64,000 bases of DNA from Massilia agri. Its GTDB lineage: Bacteria > Pseudomonadota > Gammaproteobacteria > Burkholderiales > Burkholderiaceae_D. The stretch is from NCBI RefSeq assembly GCF_024753255.1, contig NZ_JANUHA010000010.1:1-64000 (forward strand), in the 5' to 3' direction. Below the pieces are notes generated by a model. The model was not told the DNA's origin. It ran no database searches and saw only the letters and a program-made list of their open reading frames with translations. Every line of letters starts with the position of its first letter. Position 1 is the stretch's first letter. Below are positions 8,428 through 16,933 of this stretch, one piece after another. Position numbers and translations under genes: made by a program.

Positions 8428-8700
8428 TCACTCAAGCCACAGGCGGCCTCCCGTGATGCGAATCGCCCGGTAGCCAGGCTGCTCCAGGTCCTTCCTGAGC
8501 ACGCGACATTCATGGTGGGCGATGCGATAGCCATCCAGCGCGATCGACAACTCGATGTCGTACTCTTCTCCGAAATGCTTGTAGAACAATACACCGGAGC
8601 CGCTCTCGACCAGGTCGAAATCTTCGACCGCCAGATTGGCCACCACCAAGTGGCCGGTGATGTGCTCCTGTTCAACCCGCAGGTATCCACGCGTATTCAT
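8428..8700 (-). CDS. Hypothetical 90-residue protein
   Basis: The protein MNTRGYLRVEQ... to GRLWLE is preceded by a perfect AGGAGG six bases from the ATG at 8700, which decides the start. It has no signal peptide or membrane segment. The composition (VVANLAVEDFDLVESG, EYDIELSIALDGYRIAHHECRVLRKDL) suggests a small soluble alpha/beta domain. I do not recognise the family. It stands alone between the GH88 control region and the tRNA-His gene. Confidence 0.65.
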   Translation of the reverse strand: MNTRGYLRVEQEHITGHLVVANLAVEDFDLVESGSGVLFYKHFGEEYDIELSIALDGYRIAHHECRVLRKDLEQPGYRAIRITGGRLWLE

Positions 8701-8916
8701 GCATCCTCCTATTCGACTCATGAGCGCCAGCCGACTGGCCCGAATGCAGGCATTCATCGACGGCGCCAACACATCGCAGCAGGGCGCTGCGACAACTATG
8801 CAAGGAATATGGCCGAAGACTTGTTCGGCTTGAGGAGCACTACGGGAGCCTCGTGGTCGTCACCAAGCGGTGAGCATTCTAGTCCGCGGGTCCAGAACCC
8901 GGGTTGGCTGATAAAG

Positions 8917-8943
8917 CAAAAAGCCCAGTCGCGAAACTGGGCT
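8917..8943 (-). terminator. Terminator of tRNA-His
   Basis: On the minus strand AGCCCAG (8943-8937) pairs with CTGGGCT (8928-8922) and is followed by TTTTT. It begins 14 bp after the tRNA-His CCA end. Confidence 0.8.
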
Positions 8944-8956
8944 GATGCTGAATTCT

Positions 8957-9033
8957 TGGGGTGGCTGATGGGACTCGAACCCACGACAACAGGAATCACA
9001 ATCCTGGACTCTACCAACTGAGCTACAGCCACC
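8957..9033 (-). tRNA. tRNA-His (anticodon GTG)
   Basis: On the minus strand the gene starts with the extra G(-1) followed by GTGGCTG, has the D arm AGCTCAGTTGGTAGAGT, the anticodon loop with GTG in GGATTGTGATTCC, the T arm GTGGGTTCGAGTCCCAT, and ends CAGCCAC CCCA with an encoded CCA. The acceptor stem pairs fully. Confidence 0.96.
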
Positions 9034-9107
9034 ACTGACTTGCTTCTTTGTCTCGCTGTTTCCGAGACAGAACAAGATTATACAAAGGTCTAAGCGAACT
9101 GGCAAAT

Positions 9108-9977
9108 CTAAATGTGTTGTGCGGTCGAGCCGGGCTGCGGAAGGCTGATTTCGACCTCGTGCACGGACGGGTCCTGACCCAGCAGGGTATTGAAGGATGC
9201 CCGCAGCGCTTCTCCGCTCGCAGTGGTGAAGCCGCTAAGGCCGGACGGCTGGCCGCCCGCTCCGCGCAGCAGCTTCGAGGCGTCCAGCAGCCGCGCCAGC
9301 TGGCGGGCGACGGCGTCGCCGGTGTCGATCAGCGCCACCTCCACATCCGTATGGCGCCGCACCACAGCTTCGATCGAGGCCTGGACCAGGGGATAATGGG
9401 TGCAGCCGAGCACCAGGGTGTCCGCGCCTTGCGCCAGCAGTGGCGCGATGTAGCGTTCCAGCATGGCGTCGAGCGCAGGCGCGCCCGGTTCGCCGAATTC
9501 GATCTGGTCGGCCAGGCCCACGCAGGGCTGGAGCAGGAAGCGGGCGCCGGTCGCAGCGACGATCTGGTCGCGCAGCAGCAGGAATTTTTCGCCGGCGAGG
9601 GTGCGCTCGGTGGCCAGCACGCCCACCAGGCCGTTGCGGGTCGCGGCAGCGCCTGGCTTCAGTCCCGGCTCGACGCCGACGATCGGCATGTCGGGATAGT
9701 GTTCGCGCAGGATGCGCACGGCGGCGATGGTGGCGGTGTTGCAGGCTACGACCAGCGCCTTGGCGCCGCGTGACACCAGGAAGGCGCCGATGCCCAGCAC
9801 GCGCTCGATGAGGACGTTCTCTGGCTTGCCGCCGTAGGGGGCGAAGGCGGTGTCGGCGAAGTACAGGAGATGCTCATGCGGCAGCTGCGCCTGGATGTGG
9901 CGCAGGACCGAGAGCCCGCCGACGCCCGAGTCAAAAATGCCGATGGGGGCGTCGTTGTGACGGGTTGGAAAAGCCAT
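9108..9977 (-). CDS. murI: Glutamate racemase
   Basis: This 289-residue enzyme converts L- to D-glutamate for peptidoglycan. It has the N-terminal GIFDSGVGGLSVL (Asp16, Ser17), the two catalytic cysteines in VVACNTAT (Cys79) and VLGCTHYPL (Cys192, followed by His194), and FADTAFAPYGG. The ATG at 9977 is chosen because the family begins shortly before IGIFDSG; a longer frame would start from TTG inside the repeat at 10001. The gene is downstream of fumarase on the same strand but separated from it by that repeat, so it may be transcribed separately. Confidence 0.96.
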   Translation of the reverse strand: MAFPTRHNDAPIGIFDSGVGGLSVLRHIQAQLPHEHLLYFADTAFAPYGGKPENVLIERVLGIGAFLVSRGAKALVVACNTATIAAVRILREHYPDMPIVGVEPGLKPGAAATRNGLVGVLATERTLAGEKFLLLRDQIVAATGARFLLQPCVGLADQIEFGEPGAPALDAMLERYIAPLLAQGADTLVLGCTHYPLVQASIEAVVRRHTDVEVALIDTGDAVARQLARLLDASKLLRGAGGQPSGLSGFTTASGEALRASFNTLLGQDPSVHEVEISLPQPGSTAQHI

Positions 9978-10000
9978 GATGGCGGCGCTCAGGGGAGTTG

Positions 10001-10031
10001 GACGCGCGGACGGCAAAGCCGTCCACCCTAC
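10001..10031. repeat. Dispersed intergenic repeat, half copy B
   Basis: GACGCGCGGACGGC...GCCGTCCACCCTAC is the right half of the repeat seen at 1, 14445, 33470 and 46666. Here it fills the gap between murI and the fumarase stop codon. GGACGGC and GCCGTCC can form a short hairpin. Confidence 0.65.
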
Positions 10032-10032
10032 G

Positions 10033-11568
10033 TTAGCCTGCGGTGACTGGAATGCCCTTCAGCGACTCGATCTTCGCCGACCATTCCTTCGGACCGGTGT
10101 TGTGCACCGAGGTGCCGGTGGCGTCGACGGCGACGGTGACCGGCATGTCGGTCACGTCGAACTCGTAGATCGCTTCCATGCCCAGGTCTTCGAAACCGAC
10201 CACCTTGGCCGACTTGATCGCCTTCGAGACCAGGTAGGCCGAGCCGCCGACCGCCATCAGGTAGGCCGACTTGTGCTTCTGGATCGATTCGATCGCCGCC
10301 GGGCCGCGCTCGGCCTTGCCGATCATCGAGATCAGGCCGGTCTTCTCCAGCATCATGTCGGTGAACTTGTCCATGCGGGTCGCGGTGGTCGGACCTGCCG
10401 GGCCGACGACCTCATCGCCCACCGGGTCGACCGGGCCGACGTAGTAGATCACGCGGTTGGTGAAGTCCACCGGCAGCGGCGTACCCTTGGCCAGCATGTC
10501 CTGGATGCGCTTGTGCGCGGCATCCCGGCCGGTCAGCATCTTGCCGTTCAGGAGCAGGGTCTGGCCCGGCTTCCACGAAGCGACTTCCTCTTTGGTGAGG
10601 GTGTTCAGGTCGACGCGCTTGGACTTCTCGGTGTCCGGGGTCCAGTGCACTTCCGGCCAGGTGGAGAGCGCCGGCGGTTCGATGTAGGCCGGGCCGGAGC
10701 CATCCAGCACGAAGTGGGCGTGGCGGGTGGCGGCGCAGTTCGGGATCATCGCCACGGGCTTCGAGGCCGCGTGGGTCGGGTACATATTGATCTTCACGTC
10801 CAGCACGGTGGTGAGACCGCCCAGGCCCTGGGCGCCGATGCCCAGCGCGTTGATCTTGTCGCACAGTTCGATACGCAGTTCTTCCAGCTTGTTCTGCGGG
10901 CCGCGCTGCTTCAGCTCGTACATGTCGATGTCTTCCATCAGCGACTCTTTCGCCATCAGCATCGCCTTCTCGGCGGTGCCGCCGATGCCGATGCCGAGCA
11001 TGCCCGGCGGGCACCAGCCCGCGCCCATCAGGGGCACGGTCTTGATGACCCAGTCCACCAGCGAGTCGGACGGGTTCAGCATGACGAACTTGGTCTTGTT
11101 CTCCGAGCCGCCGCCCTTGGCAGCCAGTTTCACGTCGACGGTGTCGCCTTCGACCAGTTCCATGTGGACCACGGCCGGGGTGTTGTCCTTGGTGTTCTTG
11201 CGCTCGAAGTGCGGGTCGGCCACGATCGAGGCGCGCAGCTTGTTGTCGGCGAAGCCGTAGGCGCGGCGCACGCCTTCATTGACGGCGTCGGTGACCGAAC
11301 CGGTGAAGCCTTCGAAGCGCACGTTCATGCCGATCTTGAGGAACACGTTGACGATGCCGGTGTCCTGGCAGATCGGGCGCTTGCCCTCGGCGCACATGCG
11401 CGAGTTGGTCAGGATCTGCGCGATGGCGTCCTTCGCCGCCGCACTTTGCTCGGTCTCATACGCGCGCGCCAGGTGCTGGATATAGTCGGCCGGGTGGTAG
11501 TAGCTGATGTACTGGAGGGCTGCCGCGACCGATTCGATGAGGTCGCTCTGGGTGATAACGGTTGCCAT
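10033..11568 (-). CDS. fumA: Class I fumarate hydratase (iron-sulfur type)
   Basis: 511 residues, the usual size of class I (fumA/fumB-type) fumarases, which interconvert fumarate and malate in the TCA cycle with a [4Fe-4S] cluster. Cluster cysteines are likely those in RPICQDTGIVNVF, GAGWCPPGMLGIGIGG and IPNCAATRHAHF. The C-terminal domain has the VVGPAGPTTATRMDKF and FDVTDMPVTVAVDATG stretches. The gene ends two bases after the repeat at 10001. It lies 21 bp downstream of the YqhA-like gene on the same strand, so the two are probably cotranscribed. Confidence 0.96.
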   Translation of the reverse strand: MATVITQSDLIESVAAALQYISYYHPADYIQHLARAYETEQSAAAKDAIAQILTNSRMCAEGKRPICQDTGIVNVFLKIGMNVRFEGFTGSVTDAVNEGVRRAYGFADNKLRASIVADPHFERKNTKDNTPAVVHMELVEGDTVDVKLAAKGGGSENKTKFVMLNPSDSLVDWVIKTVPLMGAGWCPPGMLGIGIGGTAEKAMLMAKESLMEDIDMYELKQRGPQNKLEELRIELCDKINALGIGAQGLGGLTTVLDVKINMYPTHAASKPVAMIPNCAATRHAHFVLDGSGPAYIEPPALSTWPEVHWTPDTEKSKRVDLNTLTKEEVASWKPGQTLLLNGKMLTGRDAAHKRIQDMLAKGTPLPVDFTNRVIYYVGPVDPVGDEVVGPAGPTTATRMDKFTDMMLEKTGLISMIGKAERGPAAIESIQKHKSAYLMAVGGSAYLVSKAIKSAKVVGFEDLGMEAIYEFDVTDMPVTVAVDATGTSVHNTGPKEWSAKIESLKGIPVTAG

Positions 11569-11589
11569 AAAGTTCTCGATCAGGAGGGA

Positions 11590-12192
11590 TTAGTGTTTCG
11601 AATGCGTGGTCATGACGATGCGGTCGGTATAGGCGATGGCCATGGCCGACAGCAGGAAAGCCAGGTGGATGATGGTTTGCCACATCATGGTTTCCGGCTT
11701 GTAGTTCGCCGCATTGATGAAGGTCTTCAGCAGGTGGATCGACGAGATGCCGATGATCGCCATCGCCAGTTTCGTCTTGAGTACGGAAGCATTCACATGC
11801 GACAGCCATTCGGGCTGGTCCGGGTGTCCTTCGAGGTGCATGCGCGAGACGAAGGTTTCGTAGCCGCCCACGATGACCATGATCAAGAGGTTCGAGATCA
11901 TGACCACGTCGATCAGGCCCAGCACCACCAGCATGATGGTCGTTTCGGTCAGCTTGGTCGGACGCACGGCGCCAGGAACCGTCACGACGTCCAGGATGTG
12001 CTGCAGCGAGGCGGCATTGCCCATGGCCGCACCGATCAGGTCCTTCAGCTCGACCCAGAAATGGAACACGTAAACGCACTGCGCCAGGATCAGGCCGAGA
12101 TAAAGCGGCAGCTGCAGCCAGCGGCTGGCGAAGATCAGGTTGTTCAGGGGGCTGAGTTTCTTTGCTTCGTTCGGGGGAATTAACTGCGCCAT
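11590..12192 (-). CDS. YqhA/UPF0114-family inner-membrane protein
   Basis: 200 residues with several hydrophobic segments (about 30-50, 85-110, 150-165 and 175-192). The segments [64 protein letters not shown] and the ending MAIAYTDR match the UPF0114 family of E. coli YqhA; an N-terminal extension of ~20 residues is extra. The molecular function of the family is not established. It is the first gene of a likely unit with fumarase and is divergent from acsA, with about 210 bp between them. Confidence 0.9.
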   Translation of the reverse strand: MAQLIPPNEAKKLSPLNNLIFASRWLQLPLYLGLILAQCVYVFHFWVELKDLIGAAMGNAASLQHILDVVTVPGAVRPTKLTETTIMLVVLGLIDVVMISNLLIMVIVGGYETFVSRMHLEGHPDQPEWLSHVNASVLKTKLAMAIIGISSIHLLKTFINAANYKPETMMWQTIIHLAFLLSAMAIAYTDRIVMTTHSKH

Positions 12193-12402
12193 CGAGATGC
12201 GGGCTCCTGGATGCTGGATAAATTACAGCCGAGCATTCTACACCCGTCCGCCCGTCCTTTGCCGGTTCTTCGCCGCTTTGCAGCAAGGTTGGTAGAATGC
12301 TATTCGACCAGCGGGCGTATGAAAAAAGCCATGTAAGGGCTCAGTAAGCGAGCGCCCCTAAGGTGTCCGGTAAAAGTAAAACTTACTACTATGGAGACTA
12401 GT

Positions 12403-14397
12403 ATGGCCGAGAACGAGAGCAATCAAGAATTCACGCTGCAGGAAAACCGCGTGTTCCCACCGCCGGCCGAATTCGCCGGCAAGGCCGCGATCTCCGGCAT
12501 GGAAGCCTACGAAAAATTGTGCGCTGAAGCAGCGAGCGACTACGAGGGTTTCTGGGCACGCCTGGCGCGTGAACACATCGATTGGCACAAGCCCTTCACC
12601 ACCACCCTCGACGAATCGAACGCACCGTTCTACAAATGGTTCGCCGACGGCCAGCTGAACGCGTCGTACAACAGCCTCGACCGCAACCTCACGAACGGCA
12701 ACGCGGATAAAACCGCCATCATCTTCGAGGCGGACGATGGCACCGTTACCAAGGCCACCTACCGCGAGCTGCATGCCCGCGTCTGCCAGTTCGCCAACGG
12801 ACTGAAATCGCGCGGCATCAAGAAGGGCGACCGCGTCATCATCTACATGTCGATGTCGATCGAAGGCGTCGCCGCCATGCAGGCCTGCGCCCGCATCGGC
12901 GCCACCCACTCGGTGGTGTTCGGCGGCTTCTCGGCGAAATCGCTGCAGGAACGCATCATCGACGCCGGCGCCGTGGCCGTCATCACGGCCGACGAACAGC
13001 GCCGCGGCGGCAAGTCGCTGCCACTGAAAGCCATCGTCGACGAGGCGCTGGCGCTGGGCGGCTGCGACACCATCCGCGACGTCATCGTCTACAAGCGCAC
13101 CGGCGGCGACATCGCCTTCAAGGAAGGCCGCGACATCTGGCTCAGCGACCTGATCGACAACCAGCCGACCGAATGCGAACCGGAGTGGGTCGACGCCGAG
13201 CACCCGCTGTTCATCCTCTACACCTCGGGCTCGACCGGCACCCCGAAGGGCGTCCAGCACTCGACCGGCGGCTTCCTGCTGTGGGCCGCGTTGACGATGA
13301 AATGGACCTTCGACATCAAGCCGGAAGACATCTACTGGTGCACCGCCGACATCGGCTGGGTCACGGGCCACACCTACATCGCCTACGGCCCGACCGCCGT
13401 CGGCGCCACGCAAGTGGTGTTCGAAGGCGTGCCGACCTTCCCGCACGCCGGCCGCTTCTGGGAAACCATCGCCAAGCACAAGGTCTCGATCTTCTACACC
13501 GCGCCGACTGCGATCCGTTCGCTGATCAAGGCGTCTGACGTGGACGAGAAAGTGCATCCGAAGAACTTCGATCTGTCGAGCCTGCGCCTGCTGGGTTCGG
13601 TCGGCGAGCCGATCAATCCGGAAGCCTGGATGTGGTACTACAAGAACGTCGGCCAGGAGCGCTGCCCGATCGTCGACACCTTCTGGCAGACCGAGACCGG
13701 CGGCCACATGATCACTCCGCTGCCGGGCGCGACCCCGCTGGTGCCGGGCTCCTGCACCTTGCCGCTGCCGGGCATCATGACCGCGATCGTGGACGAGTCC
13801 GGCAACGACGTGCCGAACGGGCAGGGCGGCATCCTGGTGGTGAAACGTCCGTGGCCGTCGATGATCCGTACCATCTGGAACAATCCGGACCGCTTCCGTA
13901 CCAGCTACTTCCCGGACGAACTGGGTGGCAAATACTACCTGGCCGGCGACGGCGCCGTGCGCAACAAGGACACCGGCTACTTCACCATCACCGGCCGCAT
14001 CGACGACGTGCTGAACGTGTCGGGTCACCGCATGGGCACGATGGAAATCGAATCGGCCCTGGTGGCGCACCCGATGGTCGCGGAAGCGGCGGTGGTCGGC
14101 AAGCCGGACGACACCACCGGCGAGGCGATCTGCGCCTTCGTGGTGCTGAAGCAGGCGCGTCCGAGCGGCGAGGATGCGAAGAAGCTGGCGACCGAGCTGC
14201 GCAACTGGGTGGCGAAGGAAATCGGCCCGATCGCCAAGCCGAAGGAAATCCGCTTCGGCGACAACCTGCCGAAGACCCGCTCCGGCAAGATCATGCGCCG
14301 CCTGCTGCGCGTGCTGGCCAAGGGCGAGAACATCACCCAGGACGTGTCGACCCTGGAGAATCCGGCGATCCTGGAGCAGCTCAAAGAGTCTGCCTGA
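12403..14397 (+). CDS. acsA: Acetyl-CoA synthetase
   Basis: 664 residues. It activates acetate with ATP and CoA through an acetyl-adenylate. The AMP-binding P-loop [37 protein letters not shown] and [16 protein letters not shown] are present, and the C-terminal [11 protein letters not shown] carries the lysine (Lys629) that is acetylated in regulated Acs enzymes. The start MAENESNQ is preferred over an ATG 12 bp earlier because GGAG, located inside that upstream codon pair, is correctly spaced for 12403. The gene is monocistronic, followed by a repeat and a hairpin terminator. Confidence 0.97.
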   Translation: MAENESNQEFTLQENRVFPPPAEFAGKAAISGMEAYEKLCAEAASDYEGFWARLAREHIDWHKPFTTTLDESNAPFYKWFADGQLNASYNSLDRNLTNGNADKTAIIFEADDGTVTKATYRELHARVCQFANGLKSRGIKKGDRVIIYMSMSIEGVAAMQACARIGATHSVVFGGFSAKSLQERIIDAGAVAVITADEQRRGGKSLPLKAIVDEALALGGCDTIRDVIVYKRTGGDIAFKEGRDIWLSDLIDNQPTECEPEWVDAEHPLFILYTSGSTGTPKGVQHSTGGFLLWAALTMKWTFDIKPEDIYWCTADIGWVTGHTYIAYGPTAVGATQVVFEGVPTFPHAGRFWETIAKHKVSIFYTAPTAIRSLIKASDVDEKVHPKNFDLSSLRLLGSVGEPINPEAWMWYYKNVGQERCPIVDTFWQTETGGHMITPLPGATPLVPGSCTLPLPGIMTAIVDESGNDVPNGQGGILVVKRPWPSMIRTIWNNPDRFRTSYFPDELGGKYYLAGDGAVRNKDTGYFTITGRIDDVLNVSGHRMGTMEIESALVAHPMVAEAAVVGKPDDTTGEAICAFVVLKQARPSGEDAKKLATELRNWVAKEIGPIAKPKEIRFGDNLPKTRSGKIMRRLLRVLAKGENITQDVSTLENPAILEQLKESA

Positions 14398-14444
14398 TTG
14401 CTCCAGTAAGCCAATGCCGGTCAAATAAGAGTTGCCGGGAAATC

Positions 14445-14558
14445 GTAGGGTGGGCGATCCCTCGCCCACGCGTTCAACTCACGGATGCCCTGTGGCGACG
14501 CACTTTCTTCTTGAACGCGTGGGCGGAGGACTCGCGGGGCCGCCCAGGCCCACCCTAC
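14445..14558. repeat. Dispersed intergenic inverted repeat, copy C
   Basis: It begins GTAGGGTGGGCG and ends CCACCCTAC with internal arms CGCCCACGCGTTCAA and TTGAACGCGTGGGCG around a ~40-base centre. It lies between the convergent acsA and KTSC-protein genes. Confidence 0.75.
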
Positions 14559-14560
14559 AA

Positions 14561-14596
14561 ATGCCGCGCCGTGCAAACGGCGCGGCATTTTTTATT
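14561..14596. terminator. Terminator between acsA and the KTSC-protein gene
   Basis: AATGCCGCGCCGT pairs with ACGGCGCGGCATT around a short loop and is followed by TTTTTTATT on the plus strand. The hairpin also overlaps the end of the convergent gene that stops at 14592. Confidence 0.8.
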
Positions 14597-14912
14597 CTTC
14601 GCCGGGCTGCTTGAACAGATCGTCGAGTGGATTCGGTTTCTTCGGCGCAGGGCCGGCGCCGAACAGCGCGTCCAGCTCCGCGCGCTGGCTGGCGACCGCC
14701 GCGCGCCCGCGCTTGCCCGCGAACTCCTCTTCGATATTGTCGCGGTAAAAACTCCAGGCGGCGCCAGAAGTCGAAAAGCGCTTCCATAGGTCGCTGCCGA
14801 CGCCGGCGTAGTCGATGGCAGTGCCGTCGTCGAACTCCACCCGCAGGATGCGCTCCTTCGAATCGTAGCCGATGGCGCGCAGTTTCCCGGCATTGATGCG
14901 TTTCATTTCCAT
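14592..14912 (-). CDS. KTSC-domain protein
   Basis: 106 residues. Residues ~4-65 (KRINAGKLRAIGYDSKERIL, VEFDDGTAIDYAGV, LWKRFSTSGAAWSFYRDNI) fit the KTSC domain, a small beta-rich module found alone or joined to other domains; its biochemical role is not firmly known. The tail is charged and proline-rich (PAPKKPNPLDDLF). Either of two ATGs, six bases apart, could start it, and neither has a strong ribosome binding site. It is convergent with acsA. Confidence 0.8.
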   Translation of the reverse strand: MEMKRINAGKLRAIGYDSKERILRVEFDDGTAIDYAGVGSDLWKRFSTSGAAWSFYRDNIEEEFAGKRGRAAVASQRAELDALFGAGPAPKKPNPLDDLFKQPGEE

Positions 14913-15075
14913 GGTGTATTTTTTTTAATTGCCATGCATGGATTATTGGGACAATCGGCTGTTACGGCAAGCGACCGCATGTCGTGCGGCGATGTTTTCT
15001 TGTTGAATTTATAATTTTCGCGCGCGCTAACTCAGCCGTACGGACACACAATACATTCGATCACACAGGAGACAT

Positions 15076-16005
15076 ATGAAGAAGACCTTCGCCAGATGGG
15101 CAGGTATGCTGTTGCTCGCCTTGTCCCTCGTCCCGGCATCCGCAGCCGCCGCCGGATATACCCAGACCAAGTATCCGATCATCCTCGTGCACGGCATGCT
15201 TGGCTGGAATTCCATCGGTCCCTATGAATACTGGTTCGGCATTCCCGGCGCCTTGCGGCGCGACGGTGCCCAGGTCTACGTGGCCCAGGTCTCGGCTGCC
15301 AACAGTACCGAAGTGCGGGGCGAGCAACTGCTTACTTACGTCAAGCAGGTCATGGCGGCAACGGGCGCCAAGAAGGTCAATCTGATCGGCCATAGCCATG
15401 GCGCGCCGACCGCGCGCTACGTGGCCTCGGTGGCGCCGGGGCTGGTGGCGTCCGTGACCAGCGTCGGCGGCGCCAACAAAGGCGTGCCGACGGCCGACAT
15501 CATGCGCGGTGTGGCCGCGCCGGGATCGTATTCCGAGACGCTGCTGGTCTCGATCGTCGACGGCATCGCCAAGACCATCGCCTTCCTGTCCGGCGACCGC
15601 AATGCCCAGATGTCGGCAGCGGCGCTGGATTCGATGACCACTGTGGGTGCCGCCAAATTCAATGCCGCGCATCCCCAGGGCGTGCCGCGCACCGCTTGCG
15701 GGGAGGGTGATTACCAGGTCAACGGCGTCTACTATTTCTCCTGGAGCGGCGCACGGTCGCTGACCAACCTGATCGATCCGGTCGACGGTCCCTTGAAGCT
15801 GGCGTCGCTGGCCTTCGGCGGCGAAAAGAACGACGGGCTGGTGGGAAGCTGCTCCAGCCGTCTCGGGCGCGTGATCCGCGACGACTACGGCATGAACCAC
15901 TTCGATGAAATCAACCAGGTGGCGGGCCTGGTCAACCTGTTCGAAACCAATCCGCTCACGGTCTACCGCCAGCACGCCAACCGCCTGCGCGAGATGGGCC
16001 TGTGA
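15076..16005 (+). CDS. lip: Secreted triacylglycerol lipase (Pseudomonas/Burkholderia-type, family I)
   Basis: 309 residues with signal peptide (cleavage near ASAAAA, residue 26). The oxyanion motif ILVHGMLG follows, then the nucleophile elbow GHSHG with Ser107, the catalytic Asp253 in EKNDGLVG and His275 in GMNHFDEINQ. Cys208 and Cys259 are placed to form the single disulfide of this family, and Asp/Asn near the C-terminus fit its calcium site. AGGAGA is seven bases before the ATG. It overlaps the start of the foldase gene by four bases, which is the classic lip-lif arrangement, and would be folded in the periplasm by that chaperone and exported by the type II system. Confidence 0.95.
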   Translation: MKKTFARWAGMLLLALSLVPASAAAAGYTQTKYPIILVHGMLGWNSIGPYEYWFGIPGALRRDGAQVYVAQVSAANSTEVRGEQLLTYVKQVMAATGAKKVNLIGHSHGAPTARYVASVAPGLVASVTSVGGANKGVPTADIMRGVAAPGSYSETLLVSIVDGIAKTIAFLSGDRNAQMSAAALDSMTTVGAAKFNAAHPQGVPRTACGEGDYQVNGVYYFSWSGARSLTNLIDPVDGPLKLASLAFGGEKNDGLVGSCSSRLGRVIRDDYGMNHFDEINQVAGLVNLFETNPLTVYRQHANRLREMGL

Positions 16006-16931
16006 GCCTGCGCGCCACGTTCATCGGCGGCGCGGCATTCACGGCCGCGGTCGCGGCGGTGCTGTGGATGGCCGCCTTCGGACAAGGCGAACCCAGCGCG
16101 GCGCCAAGCGCGGTCGCCGTGGCGCCGCCCGCCAGGGCGTTCGCGCCCTCGCTGGAGGGCACCCGGCCGGACGGTGCGATCCGCGTTGCGCCCGACGACG
16201 GCATCGTCGTCGATGCGCAGCTGATCGCCCTGTTCGAGTATTACCTGAGCACGGTCGGGGAGAGGTCGCCAAGCGAGGTGCAGGCCCAGGTCGAGCGCGA
16301 ACTGGACCGTACCCTGAGGCCGGCCGCAGCCGACGCGGCCAAGCGCGCGTTGGCGCGCTACCTGGCCTACAAGCGGGCGCTGGCCACATTGGAAGCGGGG
16401 CCGGGCCTCGCGGGGCCGGACGCGGCCTCGCTTGTGCGCCGGCTGGATGCGCTGGCTCGGGTGCGCGCGCAGTTCTTCACCAAAGCCGAGATCGCCGCGA
16501 TCTTCGGGCAGGAAGACGCCGCGAACGCCGATGCCCTTGCGCGCATGCGAATCCGCGAAGACCAATCGCTGACGGCCCAGCAAAGGGAGGAACGCCTGGC
16601 CGTGCTGGACGCCAGCCTGCCGGCCGGGCTGCGCGAGGAGCGTGAGGCCCCGTTGAGGATCGCGCGCTTGCAGCAAGAGGCCGAGCGGATGCGCGCGGCA
16701 GGGGCGGCGGAAGAAGAAATCTTCCGCATGCGTGCCGAGGCCTTCGGCGCGGATGCCGCCGGCCGGCTGGCCGAGGTAGACCGGGAAGAAGCCGCCTGGC
16801 GGCAGCGGGTCGGGGCCTATCTCGCCCAGCGCAAGGGCTTGAGCGACGCAGCGGTGAGCGCGCTACGCAGCCGCATGTTCAGCGAAGAGGAACAGCGCCG
16901 CCTGCCGGTGTATGAGTCGGGACAGATGTGA
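16002..16931 (+). CDS. lifO: Lipase-specific foldase (lipase chaperone)
   Basis: 309 residues starting at a GTG that overlaps the lipase stop codon (GTGA). An N-terminal membrane anchor (residues ~5-26) is followed by a proline/alanine-rich linker and a helical, Glu/Arg-rich domain that in this family wraps around the lipase. The signature RxxFDY(F/C)LSxxGE is present as IALFEYYLSTVGE (75-87), with the family's Arg replaced by Ile75 and Asp by Glu79. The assignment rests on gene order, length, anchor and this motif. Confidence 0.9.
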   Translation: MSLRATFIGGAAFTAAVAAVLWMAAFGQGEPSAAPSAVAVAPPARAFAPSLEGTRPDGAIRVAPDDGIVVDAQLIALFEYYLSTVGERSPSEVQAQVERELDRTLRPAAADAAKRALARYLAYKRALATLEAGPGLAGPDAASLVRRLDALARVRAQFFTKAEIAAIFGQEDAANADALARMRIREDQSLTAQQREERLAVLDASLPAGLREEREAPLRIARLQQEAERMRAAGAAEEEIFRMRAEAFGADAAGRLAEVDREEAAWRQRVGAYLAQRKGLSDAAVSALRSRMFSEEEQRRLPVYESGQM

Positions 16932-16933
16932 GA

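Noticed and set aside
9978..10016. Longer murI start (MPSARPTPLSAAI...)
   Set aside because: It begins at TTG inside the intergenic repeat and adds residues unlike the family; the ATG at 9977 is the usual start.
9976..12183. 735-residue open frame antisense to fumarase and the YqhA-like gene
   Set aside because: Same reasoning: the composition is that of a shadow frame and two well-supported genes lie on the other strand.
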